From Parasedimentitalea maritima (GTDB lineage Bacteria; Pseudomonadota; Alphaproteobacteria; Rhodobacterales; Rhodobacteraceae), in the NCBI RefSeq assembly GCF_005771405.1, contig NZ_VAUA01000010.1:164186-228185 (forward strand): DNA of 64,000 nt, read 5' to 3'. The position numbers and the translations under genes were made by a program. The notes below the pieces were generated by a model. That model was not told the origin of the DNA. It worked only from the letters and a program-made list of their open reading frames with translations, and searched no databases. Below are positions 41,239 through 48,556 of this stretch, piece after piece (the stretch's first letter is position 1; each line of letters starts with the position of its first letter).

Positions 41239-42357
41239 TTGGTTAAAACAACTCACGTCGGCTCACTGCCCCGCACCCAAGATGTCGTCGACTTCATTTT
41301 TGCCCGCGAAAATGAAACGCCATTTGATCAAGCCAAATTTGATGCCTGCATGACTTCGGCCGTGTCTGAAACTGTGCGCAAACAGGTCGCGGCAGGCATT
41401 GATATTGTCAGCGATGGCGAAACCTCCAAGATCTCTTATGCGACATACGTCAAAGATCGCTACACCGGTTTTTCCGGCGACAGCCCGCGCAACGCCCCTG
41501 CTGATCTAAAGATGTTCCCCAGCTTTCTGAAACGCCTTGCCGACGACGGCGGCACGCCCCAGTATGCTCGCCCCATGTGCACCGGCGAGGTGCGATCCAA
41601 GGGACAGAATGAGCTGCAAAAAGACATCAACAACCTGAAATCCGCAGTGGCCGAACATGGGGCCGAACGTGGTTTCATGAACGCTGCCTCTCCTGGTGTT
41701 ATCTCGCTGTTTTTGCAAAACGATTTCTACCCAAACCGCGAGTCCTATCTGGCCGCTTTGGCCGACGCGATGAAGGAAGAATATGAAACAATCGTTGGTG
41801 CCGGTCTGGACCTTCAATTGGACTGCCCCGATTTGGCCTTGTCGCGTCACATGCTGTTCAACGACCTGTCCGACGACGAATTCCTGAACGTCGCCAACAT
41901 GCATGTCGAGGCTCTGAACCACGCCTTGCAAGACGTGCCGCAGGACCGGGTTCGTGTGCACATCTGCTGGGGCAACTACGAAGGCCCGCATTGCTGTGAC
42001 ATCCCGATGGACAAAGTATTTTCGACCCTGATGGCCACCAAATCCCGCTATGTTCTGTTTGAAACTTCGAACCCCCGTCACGCCCACGAATGGACCGTCT
42101 TCCGGGATCGCAAGACCGAAATCCCCGACGACAAGATTTTGGTTCCCGGCGTAGTCGATACCACCACCAACTTTGTTGAGCACCCCGAACTTGTCGCGCA
42201 ACGCATTGAACAGTTTACACAAATCGTCGGATCCGACCGCGTGATCGCTGGCAGCGACTGTGGCTTTGGCACCTTTGCCGGGTTTGGCGCTATTGATCCC
42301 GCCATCGCCTTTGCCAAGCTGTCCGCCCTCTCCGAGGGAGCAGCGTTGGCCAAATGA
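41239..42357 (+). CDS. Short MetE-like zinc protein (cobalamin-independent methionine synthase C-terminal family)
   Basis: A 372-residue TIM-barrel protein matching only the catalytic C-terminal half of MetE. Start is TTG at 41239 (VKTTHVGSLPRTQDV) with AGGAG 8 bases upstream. The zinc ligands of MetE are preserved: H241 and C243 in VHICWGN, E275 in LFETSN, C341 in GSDCGFGTF. The N-terminal THVGSLPR is a family hallmark. Relatives include core-MetE methyltransferases and epoxyalkane:coenzyme M transferase, so a thiol or sulfur substrate is suggested. It overlaps the hydrolase gene by 4 bases. Confidence 0.85.
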   Translation: MVKTTHVGSLPRTQDVVDFIFARENETPFDQAKFDACMTSAVSETVRKQVAAGIDIVSDGETSKISYATYVKDRYTGFSGDSPRNAPADLKMFPSFLKRLADDGGTPQYARPMCTGEVRSKGQNELQKDINNLKSAVAEHGAERGFMNAASPGVISLFLQNDFYPNRESYLAALADAMKEEYETIVGAGLDLQLDCPDLALSRHMLFNDLSDDEFLNVANMHVEALNHALQDVPQDRVRVHICWGNYEGPHCCDIPMDKVFSTLMATKSRYVLFETSNPRHAHEWTVFRDRKTEIPDDKILVPGVVDTTTNFVEHPELVAQRIEQFTQIVGSDRVIAGSDCGFGTFAGFGAIDPAIAFAKLSALSEGAALAK

Positions 42358-43049
42358 CCCCCCTGATTCTGCTCCCCGGAATGATGTGTGACGCACGGTT
42401 GTTTCAGCCGCAAATCGACGCCCTGTCGGGACGCATTCCCCTGATCTCAGCCCCTATTGGCAATCACGACACGATGCAGGCGTTGGCGGAAGAAATTTTG
42501 AACTATGCCCCGCCCCGTTTTGCTATGGCCGGTCTGTCCATGGGCGGTATCCTCGCTATGGAGGTGCTGCGCCAAGCCCCCGACCGGGTTGACCGTATCG
42601 CCCTGCTCGACACCAACCCGCTGGCCGAACTGCCCGAAGTTCAGGCGCGACGTGCGCCCCAAATCGAGGCCGCCAAAAACGGCGAATTGCGCCGCATCAT
42701 GCGCGACGAGATGAAGCCGAACTATCTCGCAGATGGCCCAAACATGGGCGCGATCCTGGACCTTTGCATGGCAATGGCTACGGATCTGGGGCCCGACGTT
42801 TTTATTAATCAATCCCTTGCCTTACGCGACCGCCCCGACCAATGCGAGACCCTGCGCCGGTTCGAGGGACCCGCCCTTGTCTTGTGTGGGCGCGAAGATA
42901 AGCTCTGCCCAATTGAGCGCCACCAGATGATGCACGCGTTGCTGCCAAACAGCCGCTTGCAGGTCGTCGACGGCACAGGCCACCTGCCCACTCTTGAACA
43001 ACCCGAAATCACAACGGCGGCCCTGCTCCGCTGGCTCGAGGATACATGA
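42354..43049 (+). CDS. Alpha/beta hydrolase
   Basis: A 231-residue protein of the alpha/beta hydrolase fold. The nucleophile elbow AGLSMGGILAME (GxSxG), the acid region LVLCGREDKLCP and the final catalytic His in VVDGTGHLPTLEQP are visible. It is short and without a signal peptide. It overlaps both neighbours by 4 bases, so it belongs to the same pathway. Confidence 0.88.
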   Translation: MTPLILLPGMMCDARLFQPQIDALSGRIPLISAPIGNHDTMQALAEEILNYAPPRFAMAGLSMGGILAMEVLRQAPDRVDRIALLDTNPLAELPEVQARRAPQIEAAKNGELRRIMRDEMKPNYLADGPNMGAILDLCMAMATDLGPDVFINQSLALRDRPDQCETLRRFEGPALVLCGREDKLCPIERHQMMHALLPNSRLQVVDGTGHLPTLEQPEITTAALLRWLEDT

Positions 43050-43741
43050 AACCTTCTCTGCTAGAACTCCTGCGCAGCGTCGACACGCCGACGGTCTGCA
43101 ACGCCATCGAAGTCGCCCAAGGCAAACGAGGATTTAATGCCTTTACCCGCGGCACTATGCTCTGCTCCGCCCCAGATGAACCCGCCATTGTCGGCTATGC
43201 TCGCACTGCCAAGATTGCTGCGGTCGCCCCCCCCACCGAAGCTCCCGATGTGATCCGTGAACGACGGATGGGTTACTACAAATTCATGTCCGAAAGCCCG
43301 ACCCCTTCGGTCGCTGTGATTGAGGACATCGACTACCCCAATTGCATTGGCGCCTATTGGGGGGAAATCAACACAACAGTGCACAAAGGCTTTGGCATGT
43401 CCGGTGCTCTGACAAACGGTGTCATGCGAGACTTGGGGGATCTGCCCGACGGGTTCCCGGTTGTTGCTGGGTCCATTGGCCCTAGCCACGGCTTTGTCCA
43501 CGTCAAAGAGGTTGATACTGCAGTGAGCCTGTTCGGCCTCACCATAAACCCCGGTGATCTGGTCCACGCCGACCGGCACGGCGCCTTGGTCATTCCCATT
43601 GAAGTGGTCGACAAACTCGAGGCCGCAATACGCAAACTCCTTCAGACAGAGCGCATTGTGTTAGATGCTGCAGTGAAAGACGGCTTTGATTTCCAGTCCT
43701 TTGAAACCGCTTGGTCAGAATTTGAGAAATCTAGGACCTGA
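43046..43741 (+). CDS. RraA family protein (HMG/CHA aldolase-like)
   Basis: A 231-residue protein of the RraA/MenG fold. The motif GALTNGVMRDLGDLPDGFPVVAG carries the Arg-Asp pair used by 4-hydroxy-4-methyl-2-oxoglutarate/oxaloacetate lyases to bind metal and substrate, and GDLVHADRHGALVIP is the usual late motif. An aldolase or decarboxylase role fits the last step of a catabolic route. It is the last gene of the locus. Confidence 0.85.
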   Translation: MKPSLLELLRSVDTPTVCNAIEVAQGKRGFNAFTRGTMLCSAPDEPAIVGYARTAKIAAVAPPTEAPDVIRERRMGYYKFMSESPTPSVAVIEDIDYPNCIGAYWGEINTTVHKGFGMSGALTNGVMRDLGDLPDGFPVVAGSIGPSHGFVHVKEVDTAVSLFGLTINPGDLVHADRHGALVIPIEVVDKLEAAIRKLLQTERIVLDAAVKDGFDFQSFETAWSEFEKSRT

Positions 43742-44551
43742 CATTTCCGGAAGCCCGCGAACCCTCGTAGCCCTTTCACATAGGAGAAGGCTTCGCGGTG
43801 TCAAAACGCTATAAACAGGCGATTGTCGCCATCAAGGGGCGTAGGACCATTTTAGGCCTGTGCTTCTTCCCAAATGGACTGCCCTCATGACTAGCCAACA
43901 GTGGATCAAAGGTGGTGATTAAGAAGCTAAGGGGCAAATGATACAGATTAGGGCACAATCCTTGAAAGGACGGTTTGCCCCGCACTGTGACCTTTGGTGT
44001 TGGACGTGGTTGGTTTTCACTCCCCGTCCAACTATGCGGGTTCACTCTAGCTGACTAGTCGCCCAAAGGCTAATCCCCGGTAGTACCGGGATGACACTGT
44101 ATGGTGGTTTCCAGCAAATTCCATTGCAAGACTAGACTTGATTTGTGAGCGCTTGGCTAAGTCAATTTCCCTAACTTCTGCGCAGATAACGTTCAGCTAC
44201 CCCTACCCGAATGGGAAAGAACTAAGAAACCACTGCGCACCTATTGACCTGAAACGGTTTGCTACCACGCCCACAAATCCAACCGTGGGGCTTATGTCGA
44301 CCATGACGAGTTTATCCTCACTGTAGTCGCCCTAAACCTCGAAAAACTAACAACGGGCACCAAGGCTAATCCAAGCAATAACTACAAGGTGAAAACGATG
44401 CAGGAACACTTTGCCTTGTCATCCCTAATATCGAAAACTGTGTGTATTCAACAGGATTGTCTGGAACTCGCCGTTGGACGCAAATTGCACCATGGTCCGT
44501 GGCGGGCCATTCGCGACCACACTGTTTTTTCACGCGCGTTCGTCAACTGCT
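43742..44551. other. Low-coding region between the catabolic locus and dddQ
   Basis: An 810-base stretch with only short open frames and no good ribosome sites. It includes a 15-bp perfect palindrome CCCGGTAGTACCGGG at 44076-44090 and a plus-strand frame (about 44250-44750) that lacks a start; I cannot identify either. It could be decayed insertion sequence. Nothing else is supported. Confidence 0.4.
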
Positions 44552-45157
44552 TTACTTTGTACCAGCCCACAACAACCAGAATGCAAGAAGTGGAGTGCTG
44601 TCAGAACGCATGGCATGCACAATGCCAGGCGAATTGTAAAACGTGCCGCCGATACCGGGTTCAAACCACTCGCTATCACCATGACGAAAGGCCCCATTGC
44701 TCAATACCAGATAGGTTTCTTCTGGTGGATGACTATGGTCTGGATACCTAACGTTCGGCGCAAGCAGTGTGACACCAAGCCAAACGTCAGTCCGTCGTTC
44801 GATGCCTCCTGGACCTATTATGTTTGCATTGGCATGGCCGTCTGCAAAGTTTTCACTCGCGCACGACATGTCGCCTGATCGACGACGCCAAGTGAGCATG
44901 GGCTCAAGCCTGAGGAAGGTTTCAATCAAATGGCGAAGCTCTGGCCGATGAAAACACTGGGGATTTGCCACCTCTTCTAAGCTGTCGCGGATCGGCAACT
45001 GTGTCCCCACCTCATCAGACATCTTAGACGGCGTTTGAAGCGCTTCTCTAATCTTAGACAGGGAGATCTTTGCGTTGTGGTCTGTCACGCACCTATCGGC
45101 GGCAGAGGTAATAGCATCGAGGAACTCTTGCATTGCTTGGGGGCGTTTCACTGTCAT
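44552..45157 (-). CDS. dddQ: DMSP lyase, DddQ type cupin
   Basis: A 201-residue cupin matching DddQ, which cleaves dimethylsulfoniopropionate to DMS and acrylate. The motif YPDHSHPPEETYLVLS gives Y138, H141, H143, E147 and Y149, and NSPGIVHAM gives H181. This is the same spacing as Y120, H125, E129, Y131 and H163 of Ruegeria DddQ, from memory, so metal ligands and catalytic tyrosines are present. The start at 45157 has GAGG 4-5 bases upstream and gives the length of R. pomeroyi DddQ; a longer frame to 45295 is less likely. No transporter or acrylate gene adjoins it; a Tn7-like module lies on one side. Confidence 0.87.
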   Translation of the reverse strand: MTVKRPQAMQEFLDAITSAADRCVTDHNAKISLSKIREALQTPSKMSDEVGTQLPIRDSLEEVANPQCFHRPELRHLIETFLRLEPMLTWRRRSGDMSCASENFADGHANANIIGPGGIERRTDVWLGVTLLAPNVRYPDHSHPPEETYLVLSNGAFRHGDSEWFEPGIGGTFYNSPGIVHAMRSDSTPLLAFWLLWAGTK

Positions 45158-45469
45158 CAAACCTCGCGTTTGCGGTACTTTTGGGGAATTAGGACTTTTT
45201 AGCAATGCAGAAGAAACAGTTACGCATGTACGAGCCGTCGATGCCGTTTCAGGAGCGAATACCTGCGGCGAGAAACCTACAGCGTGGCTTTGCAACTGTC
45301 GACATTGACCACCAGCTGAACAGCCGCTCAGCGAGTAGAAACGGCGTCTATCATTGGTATGAGTTTATTCGAATCCATGCAGAAAGATTGATTGAAACCA
45401 AAATTCAGTCAAGGGCAGCAGGATTGGCACTAAGGGTTATGCGCTCTCGCAAAACACGGTTTCGCGATG

Positions 45470-45502
45470 TTCGCGAACCCCAGCAAAATAAGGGTTCGCG
45501 AA
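45470..45502. repeat. 11-bp perfect inverted repeat beside the Tn7-like module
   Basis: TTCGCGAACCC and GGGTTCGCGAA pair perfectly around CAGCAAAATAA. A third related unit, GGTTTCGCGA, lies 12 bases to the left (45458). There is no T-run in either direction. It may be a protein-binding site or part of a transposon end. Confidence 0.5.
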
Positions 45503-45507
45503 ACTTT

Positions 45508-45531
45508 GGGCGTTTTATAACTGTTTTAACA
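45508..45531 (+). repeat. Candidate TnsB-type site at the tniQ side
   Basis: GGGCGTTTTATAACTGTTTT resembles, over about 19 bases with four mismatches, GGGCCTTTTAGTGCTGTTTA read on the minus strand at 51861-51838, on the other side of the tns genes. The two point inward, as TnsB sites of paired ends should. Only this similarity supports the call. Confidence 0.35.
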
Positions 45532-45666
45532 ATGTTGACACCGCTTGTAATTGTCCAAATTCGCTTTCCAAAACCCCAATAAAATATGACTCTTCGTTCA
45601 AGCGCGGCCGAGCACTCGCCCAAAATACCATGCATAAAACGCCCACGAAAAATCTTTAAGCAACAA

Positions 45667-45692
45667 AAAAGCCGCTCAATTGAGCGGCTTTT
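45667..45692 (-). terminator. Terminator of the tns operon
   Basis: AAAAGCCGCTC/GAGCGGCTTTT is a perfect hairpin with AATT at its centre and T-runs on both sides, 20 bases after the tniQ stop. It would work in both directions. Confidence 0.85.
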
Positions 45693-45711
45693 CAATGAAT
45701 TTCGGAGCGGA

Positions 45712-47550
45712 CTACAAGTCGACTGTCTTGAAAAACTCGGCCCGTACAGATCTCGGATCCCATTCAGGAGCGATCCCCTTTAATTCCAGCTCTTTTCGTA
45801 ACTTGCGCATTTTCGTGGGTTTGCGTTCGTAGACATCCGAAAGTTTTTTGTAAGTCGCTTTGAATTCATCAAGTGATTTCGGGTCGATCAAATCCCTCAT
45901 TGCTCCCATGTGCCGAAGTTGACCACACTTCTTGAGATAGGGTCGCCCCTCCTTGTTTGTAGTAGACAAGATATACGTCACGGCCTGGGAGCTTAGCTTC
46001 AGTTCACGGGCCGTATCTGAAATCGTAACTCCTGGTTTACCGGTTCGAAGCCTCAGTACCTTTGACACTTCCTGCAAGTTCACAAACACGGAATACAGTG
46101 AACGAGTTCCCTCCAAGGCCTCGACCTGCTTAAGCTTGCCATCCAACAAGGCGCGGACAATAGAAACAAAAGGTACATGCAAAGTAGACGACGTTTCTGC
46201 AATATTGGCCATACCAAAGCGAGCTGCGTTCACTGCTTCGCTGTATTCGTAAATGCTCTCCATCATTCGATCCAAGTCCCTTGAATCAACTCCCTTGTGA
46301 CGGCCGCTGTCGTGCCCATTGTCTTGCACAACCGAAAACAAAGGGCCTTTCTTAACCAGAGCTTGGGCGTGCGTGCGAGAGCAACCAACGTATCCAGGTA
46401 CACGGGCAATTGGGACAGCCCTGGAAAGACGTCGCATTACTTCTTCAGCTTCCTTCGCGGGTACGGTAACGATGGTATTCTCTGAGGGCACACTGCTCGA
46501 AATCAATCCGAACTTCCGAAGAGCTAGTGAAACAGTATCGACGTGAATATCGAATTGGGCTGAAAGTGTCGCAACCGTTTGACGCCTGCTGATTTCAACC
46601 TTCTTCCCAAGAAGAACTCGGCCAGGTTTTACGGCCATCGTATCTAAGATGTGCTCCCTCAGTACTTCACGAATGGGTCCTGCAGGCTTCTCGGACTTAC
46701 TAAAATGCAACCATTTGTAAAGTTGGCCAAACACGCCTTGCGGGCCAGACTGATGTACCGATTTTTCTGTCTTTCGTTGGAGGGTCTCCAAACAGTCACG
46801 AATTCCTTTCGGCCCTTTGGAGGTGAATTCGAAACCTACCTGCCCGGCCACCCGCCACTGGCTTTCCGTTAACTTTGCGTGCTCGAAATGTGCCCCATAT
46901 TCAATACACGCACCCAACATCTCAGTGGCCTTACTTGCCTGATCAATATCTTGGTTGTCCAACCAAGTATAAGCTTGCTCTCCACCGAACCGGCCTTCCA
47001 CGTAAGTCTGCAATCCGGAGGGATGGGTCATAGGGCATGAGGCCAACAGTTCCGAAAGCCGTGAAAGAGTTGGCAAGTGAGCCGACAGGTCCACAAAGGA
47101 TGCACTTGTTCCAATACTCGGGATTTCAACTAAAGAAACGTTGTGTACCGCACAGGCACGTACGGGAGAGAGAACCCAGTACAATCGTCCAACAGGAAGA
47201 GGCCAACGTTCATTGTGCTTAAGCATATCCTCACTAACACAGTGAGGGCAGAATTTCATTGGAGATCGTGAAAAGAACTCCAATGAGAACTCCTGAGCGG
47301 CATACAGATAGCGGCGTTTCCCCATCGACTGAAAACTCGCTAACAACAGCCTTTCGGCTGGGATCCCAGAAATTCCGGACAATTTTTCAATCGCTTTGGG
47401 ATCTGCCAATCTAACGTCATGTTGGGAAACACCAAACATCTCCAAGAATGTCGGGACTGAAACATCACACTGGACTCGAGCAAACCGAGAAATCCAAGAA
47501 ACTAAGCTTTCACCGTCTGAAATCGGAACGAAGGGGAGCACTTGCTTCAT
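45712..47550 (-). CDS. tniQ: TniQ/TnsD-family target-selection protein
   Basis: A 612-residue protein. The N-terminal TniQ domain has MKQVLPFVPISDGESLVSWISRFAR, then a zinc knuckle with C101-x2-C104 (FCPHC) and C133-x2-H136 (RACAVH) around WVLSPVRACAVHN. The length is closer to DNA-binding TnsD than to the short TniQ of CRISPR-associated transposons. The C-terminal part has several helix-turn-helix-like stretches (VSISDTARELKLSSQAVTY, ISRRQTVATLSAQFDIHVDTVSLALRKF). It would recognise a fixed attachment sequence and recruit TnsC. It lies 2 bases after tnsC. Confidence 0.87.
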   Translation of the reverse strand: MKQVLPFVPISDGESLVSWISRFARVQCDVSVPTFLEMFGVSQHDVRLADPKAIEKLSGISGIPAERLLLASFQSMGKRRYLYAAQEFSLEFFSRSPMKFCPHCVSEDMLKHNERWPLPVGRLYWVLSPVRACAVHNVSLVEIPSIGTSASFVDLSAHLPTLSRLSELLASCPMTHPSGLQTYVEGRFGGEQAYTWLDNQDIDQASKATEMLGACIEYGAHFEHAKLTESQWRVAGQVGFEFTSKGPKGIRDCLETLQRKTEKSVHQSGPQGVFGQLYKWLHFSKSEKPAGPIREVLREHILDTMAVKPGRVLLGKKVEISRRQTVATLSAQFDIHVDTVSLALRKFGLISSSVPSENTIVTVPAKEAEEVMRRLSRAVPIARVPGYVGCSRTHAQALVKKGPLFSVVQDNGHDSGRHKGVDSRDLDRMMESIYEYSEAVNAARFGMANIAETSSTLHVPFVSIVRALLDGKLKQVEALEGTRSLYSVFVNLQEVSKVLRLRTGKPGVTISDTARELKLSSQAVTYILSTTNKEGRPYLKKCGQLRHMGAMRDLIDPKSLDEFKATYKKLSDVYERKPTKMRKLRKELELKGIAPEWDPRSVRAEFFKTVDL

Positions 47551-47552
47551 GC

Positions 47553-48554
47553 CTACGCCCTCCCCAATTTTCGAAACTGCCGCTCTTTTCGTTCGAACTC
47601 AAATTCCGCAGCCGTTTCATCTAAACGAAGTTGTCGCCACTCATCGATAACAAATACATTCTGCTTCCATGCGCAACCTTCCTGAGCCTCCCAAGCAGAC
47701 GCGAAATGCAATCTTGTCAACTCGTCAGCCTTTTCGAAAAGGGCGCATTCAATTGCATTCAGCACCGTTTCAAGGGCCCGCCCAAACCGACCTCGGCTGC
47801 CATGGATCAGGCGCCCGGTGACATTTCCACCCGCATCAAACGATAGTCCTGCAATCTCACAATACCTGGAAACGATGCTGCCCAACAAATCCTGTTCGTC
47901 CCCTCCACTGACGAGGTCACGAGGGGTGATTTTGGCAAAGCGCCTGTTCACTTGCGGATCAAAGGCTGTAACATCTGAGAGGCGCTCTGTTCCACTTAGG
48001 ATGACGATCACAGCAGTTTCGTTCTGCATCAAAGATTTGATGGTCTTCAGCATGTTATCAATTTCTGACGGTTGACCTGAAAAGAACATGTCCTGAGCCT
48101 CATTAATCCAAAGAACGACAGTGCCAAGAAGACCGAAGCGATGTTTGACCATTTTCCAGATATCCCAAGCCTTAGAACGCTCAGAAAGATCATGCATCCC
48201 AGTTCCGGCCAAGATAGCCAAACCCAGGCTTTTCATCGTTGCTGGGCTTGGCACTTGAATACTTACTACACGCAAGAAATCGTCATTTTTGTTGGGCAAA
48301 AGTGCCGGATGTTCGGACAAAACCTTTCTGAGCGCCGTTGTCTTCCCTCCACCGGAGCCCTCGACCATCATGATGCCACGTGTTTCCATGTTCCCTGTGA
48401 AGCGAACCGGAACTGGGAGTAGGCGTCCCGAAGAGTCGTGCTGCAGAAGTCGATCAAGGTTTTTTCTAAGCTCGGTATCCCGTTCAGTTTCCAAGTGGAT
48501 TTGACGGAGTTTAAGGAGAGTTTTCTGCATTTCAAAAGCATTCGAATTTGGCAT
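47553..48554 (-). CDS. tnsC: TnsC/TniB-family AAA+ ATPase
   Basis: A 333-residue AAA+ regulator that links the target selector to the transposase. Walker A GSGGGKTT is at residues 66-73, and Walker B VVLWINEAQ at 146-154, then sensor-type VILSGTERL. The C-terminal part is helical, as in TnsC/TniB. It sits between tnsB and tniQ with 2-base spacers, so the three are translated together. Confidence 0.9.
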   Translation of the reverse strand: MPNSNAFEMQKTLLKLRQIHLETERDTELRKNLDRLLQHDSSGRLLPVPVRFTGNMETRGIMMVEGSGGGKTTALRKVLSEHPALLPNKNDDFLRVVSIQVPSPATMKSLGLAILAGTGMHDLSERSKAWDIWKMVKHRFGLLGTVVLWINEAQDMFFSGQPSEIDNMLKTIKSLMQNETAVIVILSGTERLSDVTAFDPQVNRRFAKITPRDLVSGGDEQDLLGSIVSRYCEIAGLSFDAGGNVTGRLIHGSRGRFGRALETVLNAIECALFEKADELTRLHFASAWEAQEGCAWKQNVFVIDEWRQLRLDETAAEFEFERKERQFRKLGRA

Positions 48555-48556
48555 GA

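Larger units (their letters stand above)
45158..45666. other. Intergenic region between dddQ and the Tn7-like module
   Basis: About 510 bases with no convincing gene; a 125-codon frame from 45205 has no ribosome site. It must hold the dddQ promoter. It contains the 45470 hairpin and the 45508 repeat, described separately, and an ATAAAACGCCC at 45634-45644 that is the exact inverse of GGGCGTTTTAT at 45508-45518. Confidence 0.4.

Noticed and set aside
45205..45582. 125-codon plus-strand frame upstream of dddQ
   Set aside because: No ribosome site, no recognisable domain, and it spans the dddQ promoter area and a hairpin.
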